Assembly (NCBI GenBank): GCA_005223375.1
Contig: RXOD01003862.1
Location: 1-43,156, forward strand
Direction: 5' to 3'
DNA from: Amoebophrya sp. AT5.2
Lineage: Eukaryota; Sar; Dinophyceae; Syndiniales; Amoebophryaceae
DNA: 43,156 nucleotides
The notes beneath the pieces were generated by a model. The model did not search any database, was not told where the DNA came from, and worked only from the letters and a program-made list of their open reading frames with translations. Below, piece by piece: positions 14,001-26,100 of the stretch. Numbering within the stretch: the stretch's first letter is position 1; every line of letters starts with the position of its first letter. Made by a program: the position numbers and the translations under genes.

Positions 14001-16295
14001 ATACGTCTTTCTGCGGTGCTGAACGCGACGTCGCCGTTCCGACTGTTGTTTCGCGAGCCGCAGCGTGCCGTCTCGGCGACGGTGCTACCGGGACAGGCGG
14101 ACGCAGCCGGCGCCGACATTGCGCGGATGCATCATGCTCTCGGCATCACGCAAATGTACCGTTGCCAATGTGGATATTTGTACGGGCTCGGCGATTGTGG
14201 CGAAGCGTGGGTGGAGGGCGTGTGCCCACAATGCGGAGCAGCAATTGGCGGCCGAGGGCACGTGCTTGTGGACACAAGTAGGCGTGTTCCCATGGGTACA
14301 CTTACAGCTCTGGACCCCGGTTTTGTCGAGCCGTTGAGTGCGCAGGAGGTAGAAGCGGGCGTGCGGAGCCTGGGGCCGGAGTCATACCGGCTGTCGCAAG
14401 TTCTGCTGCTGATGTCCGTTTTTGCTTCGGACAGTGTGTCGTCACTCTCGCCAGAGATGCAGCGAAAATACGCGGACGCGCTACGGGAGAATTTCACGAA
14501 GTGGCAGCAAATTCTCGGTCTGTCGACGCAGAAAGATGCGGCACAACTGCTGGCCGTGCTCGTGCTGCGTTTTGAGAGTGACGCGCTGAACGCGTCAATC
14601 ACGGACTTGCAACAGCACGGACAACAAGCGGAGCACGCACGAAATACATACGAAGCCGAGTATCAGAATGCAATTTCTCGCGCTATGCAGCCGTTTTCGG
14701 ACGAAAACCGCAGAGCGCTTTTGCTCGTACGGATGGCGGAGGCTGCAGATACCAAGATTGTGACCCCGCTTGACAAGCTTACCGACGCACATATCAGCAA
14801 ACTGCCTCGCGACGAACAAAGTCGGAGCTTTGCGCCGACGCACCTGAATGTTGGCGCCGCACCCTGCGAGCAAGATTCGGACGACGGCTTGATGAGAAGT
14901 TGGGCTGCGCTGGCGCCAGAAGAGCAGGCCTCACTGCCCTTCACGCGCATGTTGCTGTTTGGATCCAGTGACGAAGTTCAAGACTACGACACGCTCTTTC
15001 GGCATTTTCCGGCCTTGGTTTCGGGACTTCGGCGCCTGCAGGAAAAGGGTTCAGGGGTTTTGACAGAGGCGGCCGATGCGTGTGATGATACGGGAGCCTC
15101 ACTGGCGACTATGTTTGGATGCGATGCAGCCGTGTCGCTCGAAGACTTTCGGCATGCTTGGAACGCGGTGAGTACTTTGCAAGTGCAATTCGAGTGTCAG
15201 GCGGGTCTCAGCGTGCCGACGATCGAATCCGCCGACGTGCCCGCGCGAAACTTTGTTTTACTGACACAAAAAGCGCAGGAAGCCTGCGGTATGCGGAATC
15301 TGACATTGCCTCTCTTGACGCGACTCGTCAACCGGCACAACGAGCTAGTCGACCATTTCTTTCGGCCCGTCGTGCTGCCGACTGTGGACCTTTTCCAAGG
15401 GAATCCTGCTTCCGGTGGCGATAGCGAGCCCGTGGTGCAGCTGCAAAACAGCGTATTTGATCGTCGAGCGGTGTGCGACACATTGACGCAGCTAAAGTCT
15501 ACTCTGTTTCTTGTGCGACGGTTTGACGTCGGCTGCGCCAGCGCGCAAATCAAGCGCAGCATCGTGGAGCAGTTTCGCTTCTTCGAGGAGTCGATACGAG
15601 TAGAGCTCGCCTGCCGGTCGCAAATCGGGAGGTTTTCGCTCGCTGGCTGGCCCGACTTTCGCTTCGCAGTCGCGGCATCTGCGTCCGGCGGAAACGACTT
15701 GTGCCCACAACTGCACCGCGTGAACCCGCAGCTTCCCTTACCCGACGCATTGCTTATCGCGCTGCAGAAAACGCTGAAAGAGGCAACGACGCTCCGCTTC
15801 GAGTTGTTACAGTGCCTGCGAAACGCAGCTGCAGTGCACGACCACCCGGAAGTGTCCGTGGAGGCCGAGTTACCGCTTCCGCCGTCTTTGTTGGTGAAAA
15901 TCTTTGGCGACACAACAGGTCAGCGAAGAAGTCCGACTCTATTCAAGCACTTCAATTGCATCGCAGAGCTGCTGGAGAGGGCGCTTGCACAAGATAGTGA
16001 TTCCGCAGAACGCCTTGGATTCGGGTACGAAGAACCGTTGGATGGCGAACAGACAGAGTACATCCGAAGTTTTGCGCGCACAGCGGAGCGAGGAGCAGTT
16101 GCGGAGCTGATTAGCGTTATTCGGGAAGTGATGCGACATTTGCAGGGGCAGCCGCCGACTCCAACGGCACTGCTTCGAGATTGGTTGTGCGAATTCGACG
16201 ATATCGAGAAAGCGGTCCCGGCCAGCGCTTTGCTGGTGCAGATGGTGAGCGTGTATAGGGTGCTGTGCGGCATCGCGGAACAGAGCATTGCGTGA
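2084..16295 (+). CDS. RNF213 (mysterin)-like giant AAA+ protein with RZ-type zinc finger
   Basis: Two exons (2084-6658 and 6795-16295) join in phase 0 and give about 4691 residues; human RNF213 has about 5200. The RNF213 family are dynein-like AAA+ ring proteins with a ubiquitin-ligase module, acting in the cytosol on lipid droplets and intracellular pathogens. Seen here: a P-loop GAPLTGKT (residues 1772-1779); a canonical AAA unit with GETGTGKT (2032-2039) and Walker B ILDE (acids 2095-2096); a second unit with GDEGGSKS (2319-2326) and ILEE (2425-2426) followed by the family pattern SPxxPLKxLHxLL; and an RZ finger at 3982-4014. About 677 residues follow the finger, as in the human protein. 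Exon 1 is the N-terminal stalk region with a Ser/Gly tract near its end. No RING finger was found. The usual RZ histidine is a tyrosine. The ATG at 2084 is the first in a frame open for 1500 codons. Family assignment is strong; ligase activity is inferred. Confidence 0.9.
6110..6195 (+). other. Ser/Gly/Ala low-complexity linker inside the RNF213-like protein
   Basis: The frame here encodes a run made almost only of Ser, Gly, Thr and Ala, between residues of about 1343 and 1371. It is probably a flexible linker between folded parts of the N-terminal region. Confidence 0.7.
6659..6794 (+). other. Intron 1 of the RNF213-like gene (136 bp)
   Basis: GAG|GTAGCT donor and ACAG|GTT acceptor. Exon 1 before the donor is exactly 1525 codons, and exon 2 continues in phase 0. 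Reading through runs into a stop at 6731. The open frame that starts inside the intron is therefore not a separate gene. Confidence 0.88.
8313..8513 (+). other. First canonical AAA unit (Walker A to Walker B)
   Basis: Encodes GETGTGKT with Lys2038, then about 60 residues later HIIILDEVNA with Asp2095 and Glu2096. All catalytic positions are intact. By order and spacing this matches the AAA3 unit of RNF213, the first of its two hydrolysing modules. Confidence 0.85.
9174..9497 (+). other. Second AAA unit (Walker A to Walker B)
   Basis: Encodes GDEGGSKS (Lys2325), corresponding to the G-x-P-G-S-S-K-S P-loop of RNF213 AAA4, then ALVILEELG. The first Walker B acid is Glu2425 instead of Asp; the catalytic Glu2426 is kept. 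An acidic insert lies between the two motifs. Confidence 0.82.
14154..14262 (+). other. RZ-type zinc finger, variant ligand set
   Basis: Encodes MYRCQCGYLYGLGDCG, then VCPQCGAAIGG and a following GH. Cys3982, Cys3993, Cys4002 and Cys4005 fit the family pattern C-x3-H-x6-C-G...C-x2-C-G-A-x-I-G-G-x2-H. At the C-x3-H position the histidine is Tyr3986, and an extra cysteine, Cys3984, stands two residues before it. The final histidine (His4014) is kept. Zinc binding through Cys3984 is an inference. Confidence 0.85.
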
Positions 16296-17108
16296 TGCAG
16301 GAGAGGTGGAGGTCGAAGGTGAAGACATGTAGCTCGTGGATTTGGTGAAGGCGGTTAGGCGAGCAAAGAGACATGCTAGTATTGAGTTCATGTAAAAAAG
16401 AAGAGAGCGCTATCTTTCAAAAAGGCGCAGCTGCGGAATACATTGCTTTCAAAAAGTGGGTATTTTTTCATTCTATGGCAATGTAGTGATGAAGCAGATG
16501 ACAATACTGCAAATCGCACGCCCTCATCCCCATGACTTTCCGGCGTAGCGGACACTTATCCCCCTGGCATGTAGTACAGATTGCGTGACGACGTCACGAG
16601 GAACTCATGAAGAAAAGGCAGGTCGTGTGTGTTGCCATTTCAATCTGGATGATGTTGATCCGCAAAACTGGCCCAAAAACAGTACTCCATAATTTTTGTG
16701 AAGATGGAGCTAAAGCAGATCCTCTTGTCTTTGATTACCAAGCCGTCTACTAGCTCTAGGTCATCTGAGCTAAGCTTCACCATCGAAATCTGTTTGAAAA
16801 AACGCCATCTCGCAGCGGCAGTTCTTTCTGCTCTAAGTAGGAGGCTGTCGTTTCTCATCTCTATTTCTCCTTTTTTTACCCCTGCTATTTTATTTAGTGT
16901 ACAACCGTCACCCTGATGTGATGGCGGCAATGTCTCTACACTCCCAAAAAACGCCTACCCTGGGCTAGTTCCTTGGGCAATCATCATCCTATCGGGCCTA
17001 TTCGTAGTCTTTTATACCCCTTGCTTCAGCGACTTAAGCTTAACGCGCATCACATTTAGGACAGACAACATCATCAACAAAGATTTGCAAGAACGCTTGT
17101 TCATCATC
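16296..17108. other. Spacer between the two giant genes
   Basis: This 813-bp region holds the 3' end of the RNF213-like transcript and the leader of the next gene. A long pyrimidine tract at about 16855-16890 ends in TTTAG (16896-16897), a good acceptor look-alike 212 bp before the next start codon. A weaker one, GGACAG, lies at about 17058-17063. Short open frames occur on both strands here; none has recognisable content. Confidence 0.5.
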
Positions 17109-20100
17109 ATGAGCAGGCTCCCGCGGCAGGAACACGACTCGTCGAGTGAGGACGAGGGCCGGTCGCTGGTGTTGAAGAGTGCAGCAGGAGCAGCTTCCAA
17201 AGCCACTACCGCGGCATCCCCGTTTGACGAAGACCGAACGCACTTCAGCAATGGCTTCTCACGCGAGCAGCAGTACGATTCCGCTGAAGCAATGAACAGC
17301 GACGGTGAAAACCCAGGCTCTTTTCGGACCACTACCACAGCTGCGAAGGTGGGAGCCGCAGCTAGCGGCTTTTCTGTTCCGGGTCGTGAAAATGAATCTA
17401 CAGAAGGCCCCCGGACTTCCTCTTCAGCACCACAAGCGTCTTTGGACCGCAAACTCACGATGCCGAAAGTGACCGAGATCACGCATCGCGTACACGTGAG
17501 CTGGCTTGACAAAATGGAGGCGTGCCGCGCCGGCAAATTGCAGGGGGGTTCGACCGACAAGGACTTTCTTTTACTCACTTTAGATCATTGGCGGGACGAA
17601 TTGCTCCCCTTTCCCTGGGACGAGCAAGACCTCTCCGTGATGCGCAACATTTTGTCCGCGAACGGGATTGTTAGCGGGTTTCAGCAGAAGCACAAGGTCA
17701 TCCGCACGTACGAGTTACTTCGTTGCTTGGGTAGCGGGATTTTCTACGCGGACGTGTCGAGTCCTGAAGCAGACAAAGAGCGTTGGTTTGAGAAGATGTT
17801 GCAGCATGCAGCAGACAACAAGGAGGTGTGGCCGAGTGGGCGGAAGAAGGTGGACGATAGCCAGCGTTCCGATTTTCAGCAGTACTTGAACGAGGCGCGG
17901 CCGCAAAGTCAGCTCCAGCACATGAGGCAGTTTCACCTCCATCCGGAGCTGGGCTTCTCGAAGGAGTTCGCGCGGCGGCAATACGACCAGAAAGACCAGA
18001 GCTACTTGCACCTGGGTCGGCTGGCTCGATACGTGATTGACATCTTGCAGAACCTGGATTCGCGGGATTTGCGCGAGCTGAAGAACGTTCCCGAGCTTTT
18101 GGAGCACGCGCGGAAAGCGGAGAAGAGCGTTCGCGAACACTACACGAAGAGCGTGGGTGGAGGTAATGGCGGAGCTGCTAGTCGTAACGCTAATGGACCA
18201 CAGCAGAACGGGGCTGCGACGTCGGGTGAACAGCAGATGCATTCAAATTCGGCGGACTACATCGTGCCGGATTCTTCCGAGGACAAGCAGTTCCGTCTTT
18301 TGTTTGCGACGGCGCTGACGGATACTTACGAAGAGTTTGTGCAAAAGAAGAAGGGTCGGCAGAACAAGATGGAGCAGGAGAAGGCAGAATTCCGTGCCGT
18401 GTCGCGATCGCCACTTAATTTCGAGTTTTTATCCGGGCTTGGTGAGAAAAAGGAGGGGCGTTCGCCGTGTGCTTTCGGGATGGGCAGCCGTAAGGAAACG
18501 GAGCAACGCGCGATCAAAGCGCAGAAAAAGCTCGATACGGAATCGCAATTGAAGCACCTGGCGGCGTCGGCCGAAGCGATGTTGCGATACGAAGCGATGA
18601 GCGTGAGTGAGCTGGAGGTGCTGTCCGTCTCCGAACTGCGCTGCCTGGTGAAAATGCTCGACGATGTATGGAACACGCATTTGGAAATCCAGGGGAAAGA
18701 GTCGAAACAAAATCCATTGCCAGACTCGTTGACAAAATGGGTGCAGCAAGAGATCACGCCGACAGACATCGACACTGTGGTGCGGACGTGTTCGAATTTC
18801 TTCATGCGGAACCAGAAGGCGCTGACGCTAGAGCAAGAGGCATTGCTGTGCAATTGCGTCTGCAGCAGCGTCGAAAATCTACCGGACGATTTGATCGTAG
18901 CAACGACGGAGTCGGGGCGTTTAGGACGACATCTGCATGGGACACACCACGACCACACGACGTCCTCCTCCGTCCACGCGAATACTTCGGGAAACGCGCT
19001 TGGGGGTGCGCGGAAGGTCGCGGTATTTGGGTTGAACCGCGAAGGCAAGAAGCCGGGGGCGAAGGAGAATCCAGTGGTTCTGAAAACGATTAAGTTCACG
19101 CCGACCTACGATGCGAGCGAGGACGCAACGTTCTCGGGCGGGATTAACGAAGGCGTCGACTTCGAAATTCGTGAGATCGGTTTGAGGCTGCAGGGGAGCT
19201 ACAGGAGGTTCGAACCGGAGTTGCAGGTGAGTACCTACTCAATGTGGATGGATTTTTTTTTTATTCCAACGCGGCTGCACCGGCAGCATTTCTTTGCCGC
19301 TTTTTTTGACTCTTGAAATTCTTCAAATTTTGCATCAGGTTGACGCGTACAACCAGCTGCCGGGTCAGTTCCGTACCGAGGTCTTCTACGAGTACATTTC
19401 TCCGGATGTGGTGTTCGAAGACAGCGTGCCGCTTCGGCAGATCCTTGAAAATGAGGAGGTCACACACCTTCGTCTCGCGCTCCCGAGCCAAAGTGGTGAG
19501 GACGAGCCCATCGAGCTCTCTCTCCAGGACCCCGGCCATGTCACCGCAGATTCGTTGAGCTACAAGGTTTTACCCACGAAGCAGCGCGACTGTGCCGACG
19601 ACGACAACTGCGGGTTCCGGCGTTTCGTCGTGCAGGTCGGCAAGGACGTCGGCATTCCCCTGCCACCGAATCTCACCCGCAACAGCGACGGCTTCATCGA
19701 GACCGGCGAAGTGCTCGCTCGCGTGCTGTCCATTTTGTTCGCGCACAACGGCGTTGCCACTTCTCTTTCCACGCAGACATTGAGGAAGCACCTCTCGGAA
19801 AAGCCAGATCTTCTCTATTGCGCGTCGTTACCGCTGCTGAGCTGCGTGTCGGAGAATTTCCAGGATGCGATTCGCGAGCACTGGCACGCCGAGCTGTCCC
19901 TTTCCGACGCGAACTTCCGGAACATGGACGAGTTACAGCGCGAAACACGAGAACTGCTCGTGCACCTCCTCGCCGCGAACGAGCAGCAGCCGCACGTAGC
20001 GGTGTTGCCGCCGTCGCACCTGCAGGAGTTCGAAGAAATCGTGTACGAAGTCACGAAGCACACTCTGAAGGATTTGTTCATCGAGCGCGCGAATTTTGAG

Positions 20101-23100
20101 GCGATGTTGGGCGAGCTGGACGAAATTTTGCAGGGGAGCACAACGACCTTCGTGCGCGTGCAGGTGACGGGGCCACTGGAACAACGGCAGGTGGCGGAGT
20201 TCGTACGGCGGGCTTTGCGCGGCTGCTGCATCCGGTTGGTCTTTGTCGAGTACGCGAGCTTGCTGCGGACGCTGAGTGTGACGGAAACGTTGAACGACGT
20301 ACGACTGCCGCCGTCGGTTGCGAAGAAGGGGGGCGAAAACCTGATGCAGAACGGCACTTTCTACAAAACCAGTTCAGCGGTCGGAAGCGTGGTGACGGAA
20401 CTCTTCGGTTTGGGTCTTATGGAAGAGCAGCGGGTGCTGGACCAGATTGTTTCGGAGGCACTAGAGCTGGATAGCGCGATTTTTTCGAGTGGCAAGCAAA
20501 GGGGGGTTGGAGTAGGAGGAGTGAGTCGGAAATCGTTTCCGTCTAATGTAGACGTGGGTTCGGGGAATGGTAGCTTTTGTTGGGTCAACGCGGAAGACGG
20601 AGGAGGCAAAGGAAGCGCTGCTACACAAAAACGGCAGAGCGTGCTGAGTATGAGCGATGGAACGGACTGGCAAGATGAAATGCACAGCTTGGGGTCGGGG
20701 AGTGGATCTGAATCTGCGGACGGCAGCGCGGATTCAGAGTCGGATGTCAATGTGGCAGAATGTGGAGAAGGCTCAAAGAAGTCCAAGAGATTACGCGGTG
20801 ACGCCCCAGAACATCCGGTTACTTCTGTCGCGAAAATGATGCCTCGCTTCTGGCGCCGGCGCGAGGAGGCGTGGCGCACACAGGCAGCCGTCAACGCAAA
20901 CGAAGCGTTTCTGGTGTGCGTCACCCACGACCCAGACCTTGTTTCGCGACACTACCGCAAGGGCGTCGACTGTGTGCGTGTGTGCAGAGCCAGCGATCCT
21001 AAGCAGTTCGAAGCCTTCGAGAGTCATCTCGAAAACGTCGCGTCCGCGAGTGGGGCAAATTTCGGTCGGGCCGCGCCTTCTCACGGTGGTGGACTGCTAC
21101 ATCAAAATGGTCGCGATGCACAACCGGCAGCCTCCGTTCACGTTTTGTTCGAAACGCAATTTGTTCCGATCGCGAAACTGGAGGACCTGGTGTCGCGATG
21201 CTTCGTCTACGGGCTGAGATTGATTTTGGTGGTTCCCGAAGTCGGTCCGGAATTGTACCGCATCCAACTGCGGGCGTCGCTGCTCGGGCTCCTGTGCAAA
21301 ACCGAGTTGAAAAGCAACGTGATTCAACCTTTGGTGTTGCGCGTCCGCGCCACGCGAGCAGACCTCGCTGAGAACGAGAATCGGGGTGCGCCGCTGTCCC
21401 AATACACGCAGAAGATGTTCGAGGCGTTGACGCTTATTTTCGGCTCGTCTTCGATTATCACGGGCCACGGCCACGGATTCCTTGCGCAGATGGAGAAAGC
21501 TCTGCAGCAAGAATTCGACCCTCGTGACGACGAACGATTACACACATCATGGGCGCGCTTTCTGGAACGACTGCCGCACGTAGAGCATCGAGCGTCTGGC
21601 CGATCCGAGCGGGTTTCTGCTGGTACTGGCGGTAACAGTGCAAAGAGCGATCGGAAGGCGGCGAAGAGGATTGTTCACGGCATCTTGTCTGGTTTGAAGG
21701 TGCCGATGAAGCGTAAACAGAACGAACCGGGGGCGCTTTACGAGTTGGGCAAAGCCGTCGGCGCACTCGTTGCTGAACGTGACGACGACGCTCCGCCTCT
21801 GCAAAATTTCGAGGAGTTCTTGCAGCACGGCAGTGCTGCCCTCCGCTGGTTGTCACAAACGCAACGCGTTCGTGCGTACCTCACGTATCTGAAGCAATCG
21901 TCCGGCGCCAATCAGAGTAGCAGCGCCGTCGAGTTTTCCACCTTGTTGAAGAAGCACGGCAGTAAGATCGCTTGCAACATGCACTCCTGCAGCCTGGTCG
22001 ACACGCTTCTACCCGATTTTGCTGCCGACCACACTTCTGGAAGTGGCAAAGCAGGGGGTCACGAGTTCTTGCAGCCGTCCTACATTGGAATCGGGCAGCT
22101 AGACGTTACGTCGAGGCGGGAAGAAGTCTACGTAAGTCAGGCAATGAAAGGCTGCGATTTGGACTGGGAACTGTATGCGGAAACATGGGAAGCAAATTTC
22201 GACTTGAGCACTCGGCTGTTGGAAGACCTCCTGCTCGTCTCACCGGATCGGTTGAAGTTTCTGTTCTGCCTGTCGCCGGTGCAAATCGCGGGTTTGAGTG
22301 CGTCGATCCTGCAGCAGGTAGGTTCGGAGGCGTCTTCGGAAGAAGCTTTGGAGCATCCTTTGCGCAGTGAGCTGCGACGTCGACTGTGCCGTGACGCACT
22401 GGGGCTGCGTTGCCTGTTCGAAAAAGGAGGTCGAGGTTCTTCGCAGGCACTCACGAGCAGTACGTCAGGAAGCCGCGGGCCAGTTTCGAAGCAGGCTGCC
22501 GTGAAGAGGTGGGTCGCCCTGAAGTGGCTCATGTGGAGCACTTCCACGGGCCCGGGGCAGAATTGGGAAGCGTTTCGGCTGAATTTCGAGGAGATGGAGT
22601 TGTTGATCGACTGCCACGTGACGCTGTGTCCGCGCAACCGGCCAGAGATTCTGCACAAGGTCGTCGAAATGCTAATCGGCTTCGATCATCCACACAACGT
22701 TTTGCTGGCACAGACCGACGTTCGCGATTATTTGCTGAAAGCGAAATTCAGAACGCTCCGCGTTTCTGCCGGGTCGGGAACAAAAAACACACACAAAGCC
22801 GCGTGGAGAAGGAAGAAGGCATTTAGTAAGATGCACAGCGAGGACGTTGGGGTCCACCATTTATCTGGTTCTGAAAGCGTGAACGGAGATTTGGAATCTG
22901 CGGAAGCGGAGGAACACGAAGAAAATGCATTGCCGGAGGTGCTGGGTACGGCTCTGATCGAATTCATCTGCTCATCACAGTACCGCACGGACTTCGTTCA
23001 GGGTAGTCAAGGCGCCGCGCTCTTCAAGATCCCGTTCTGCCGAGCGCTGCTCGACTTTTGTCGCGAAAGGGACGAAGACATTCCCACCGATGCTCTTCTG

Positions 23101-26100
23101 CGGGGTTCACGGTTAACTCCGCGCGCTTTTGTAGCTGTCGTTGCACGATCCACGGGCGCAAAGCAAGTGGGAATAGTCGTGCGAGCGTTTCTGTGCCACA
23201 CATTGGTAGCTGCTGCGAGAGTGACGGGGAGCGGGACACCGAAGGTGCTGGCAGAAATTTTGGGTCTGCTCGTCGAGAGCAACATTTCGCTGGTCGTTCC
23301 GTTTCTCGAGGCGCTCGTTGCGGAAGAGCAGTCTGCGGAAGACGGTGTGATTGATTTTGTTGCGGTGGAAAACGATGCGGTGCGTTCACTCTACGAGTCG
23401 CTGAAGACGCGGACTCTGGAAAACTACTTGATGCTCATTCGGAAGAAGCTGAGCCTGAGCAGAGCGAGCGACGTTGACTGTGGAAAAGACACTGCAGAGG
23501 GGAAAATCGTGCCGATCTCGTGCGAAACGTCGGAAACGATGCGCACGCTCTACATGGAGCATTTCGCCGAGCGGAAATATGAGGATCTCAACGACGACCT
23601 GGAATTGCATCGCTCTCTGCTCTCGGACAATTCGCGGATCTGCATTTATCAAGATCTTCCGGGGAACAAGCTGTGCAGTGAGTCGAAAGCAAATCGGACA
23701 CTCTATTGGCATTGCTGGGGTTGCTTGCCGGACCGGCCTTTTGACGACAAGTTGTTGCCAAGGAGCCAAAAGGAAACAGACACTTTCATGCGCACGCTCC
23801 AGCACGAGGCAACGAAATTCTTGGAGCACGCGGCGCCGCTCGAGAGCGTGTTGTCACTTGTGGCACTGTTTTTGCTGAAGCCGGACACTCTGAACAAGGG
23901 CCTGTTTAACTCGCTGGCGGATAAACTTCCTTGGGTTTATGTGAAGGGCTTCAAGGGGGAGGCGAAGATCGGTGGGAAAGGCGAAACCGAGCGCAACGCA
24001 GCAGCGTCAAACGTGCAACGGCAAACGGAGCATCAACTGCACGAGGACCTCTACCTCATCGGACAAGAAGACTCCCCGGAATACCCGGCGTATTACTTGA
24101 TGTGGCACCATCGACCACTGCCTCCGTCGGCGATGGAAAATATTTGTCGCTCGTTGCGAGGAAAAGTGGAACCGCTCCGTGATGTAAAGCAGTTCTTTCC
24201 ACGGGTGCAACACGGAGTCTCGACCAGGACTGTGCAACACAACCTGCAGTTCTTGCTAGCGATGCATAAGCAGAACAATTGCTACGTGAATCACATCGAC
24301 CAAACGGTGTCCGACGCACAGGGATTGCCAATCACGCCACACGCTCTCAATCTCGGTTTTACCGCAATTGCTTGGTTCCGGGCGATAGGCTATACGCGTG
24401 ACCTCCTAGCAGAGCTGGTTCGCGAATCGTGGAAGACGACGTTCGTGAGCATTTGGAGCACCTTCCTCACGCAGAACGGGCAGCAATTACGAAAGAAGTT
24501 TGCGCGTGGCCCGGTGCCGACTTTTCTCGAAATCAGCTTGCGTGACGACAAGATTTCGGACATTCCGCTGTTTCGCCAGACGGAGCAATCGGCGCGTTTG
24601 ACGGTGCAGAAGTTGAACATGTTGATTTCTCATCTTCAAATTGGCAGTCTGCCGGATTATCACCTCGACGACATGATCAAACGGAAGGAGTCCGGACGCA
24701 CCAGCGATGTGACCTACACCAAAGCCTACGACAATTCACTCGCACAGATCGCCTACGCGGTCGGATACTCCTTTGCGTGCGATGCTATGGGAGGGAAGAG
24801 CCGTTATGTGAAACTCGAACAACGTCGCATTGACACTCGGCGATTGATTGAAAGGTACAGTGTGGTCGCTGATTTCACAAGCCAGCTGCGGACGGCGACA
24901 TTAGGCTCTGATGCAGGCGAGGGGGAGAAGCTGACCGTTTTTTTGCGCGAGATGACTCGTGGCGTGGTTCTCAAGCTGCAGAACACTTTTGACCGTGACG
25001 GCTTTGTCCAAGATCCGCACGCGCAGCAGACGGCAGCAACGATCTTCGATACATGCTTGGTCCTGTACGGCGTCACGCCACTGAATGAAGGGGAGGAAAT
25101 GTACCTATTGGCGCGGGAATATGCCAGCCACGCTCTTTGCATTCCGAAGCAGGTCGCAAAAGAGTTCGCCTTTATGGCTTCGCAGTATTACGGGTGGCAC
25201 ACTCTGAAACGGCACTTTGCAACTACCGGACGGCGACTGGCTGAAATTGCGAAATTCTTTTCTGGCGGCGGGGGCGCGCAGATCGACTTGCTGCGCCACT
25301 TCTTCGAAGCAAATGTCGACCACGTTTCGGTCCTGATGCCTCGCACCGACGGCGACAGCCGCGTTCCAGCAGACCCGCCGTATCGGGGCAATCTCCCGTT
25401 TCGGGCGCTAGCCGAAGTGCAAGCTGAGTTGGCCAAGCGGAAGGAGACTGAGAAAAGCCGGTCCGCAGGGAACAAGCAGGAAGGCTCCGATGCGAAAGCA
25501 CAGAAAGATGGCAAAGCGAGTAAACAAGCACCGGATGAAGAGCGCCGCGCACCTATGTACGGACCCGGCATGCGTGCTGAAGATTCGAAATCGAAAACGC
25601 ACAAGCAAGGCGCCAGATTCTTCCGCGCGGGCATGAAAGCCGACGCGAATTTGCACAACCAGGTTGGTCGCGTCCAGCGCAACCACGGAGGCACCGGCCA
25701 TCTTGGCGCTCTCGCCTTAGCAGCCGGCGGCGGGTCTTCGACCGGCACGGCGCAAATCTCATGTCGCGATTTACTGGACATCAAGACTTCTGACGAGATG
25801 GCCATGTACGGTATGCTGCGAGTTGCTCCGGGTCTCCAACCGTTGCTTGTTCATGTGCAAGACGACGACGTTGGCGACTCACCATATCTGAAACTCTGGC
25901 ACTCTATGGCTGGCGAGAGTTCAGGGGGAATGCGTCGCAAGAAGGCAGGATCGTCACGGGCAGGACCACGGGGTGCGGGGACGCAGCAGGAAAGTATCGT
26001 GAAAGTGTTCCCGCACAATGGGGATGCGTGGCGCGTACTCAGCGATTTGCCGTGTGGGAGCACGCTGCAGGGGCGCTACTTCTACCTGCGCAAGGCGGAG

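Noticed and set aside
16640..16930. 96-codon frame on the minus strand in the spacer between the giants
   Set aside because: It overlaps the presumed leader and pyrimidine tract of the next gene and has no recognisable content.
18326..19099. 257-codon minus-strand frame inside the second giant gene
   Set aside because: Ser/Phe-rich shadow of a well-supported plus-strand exon.
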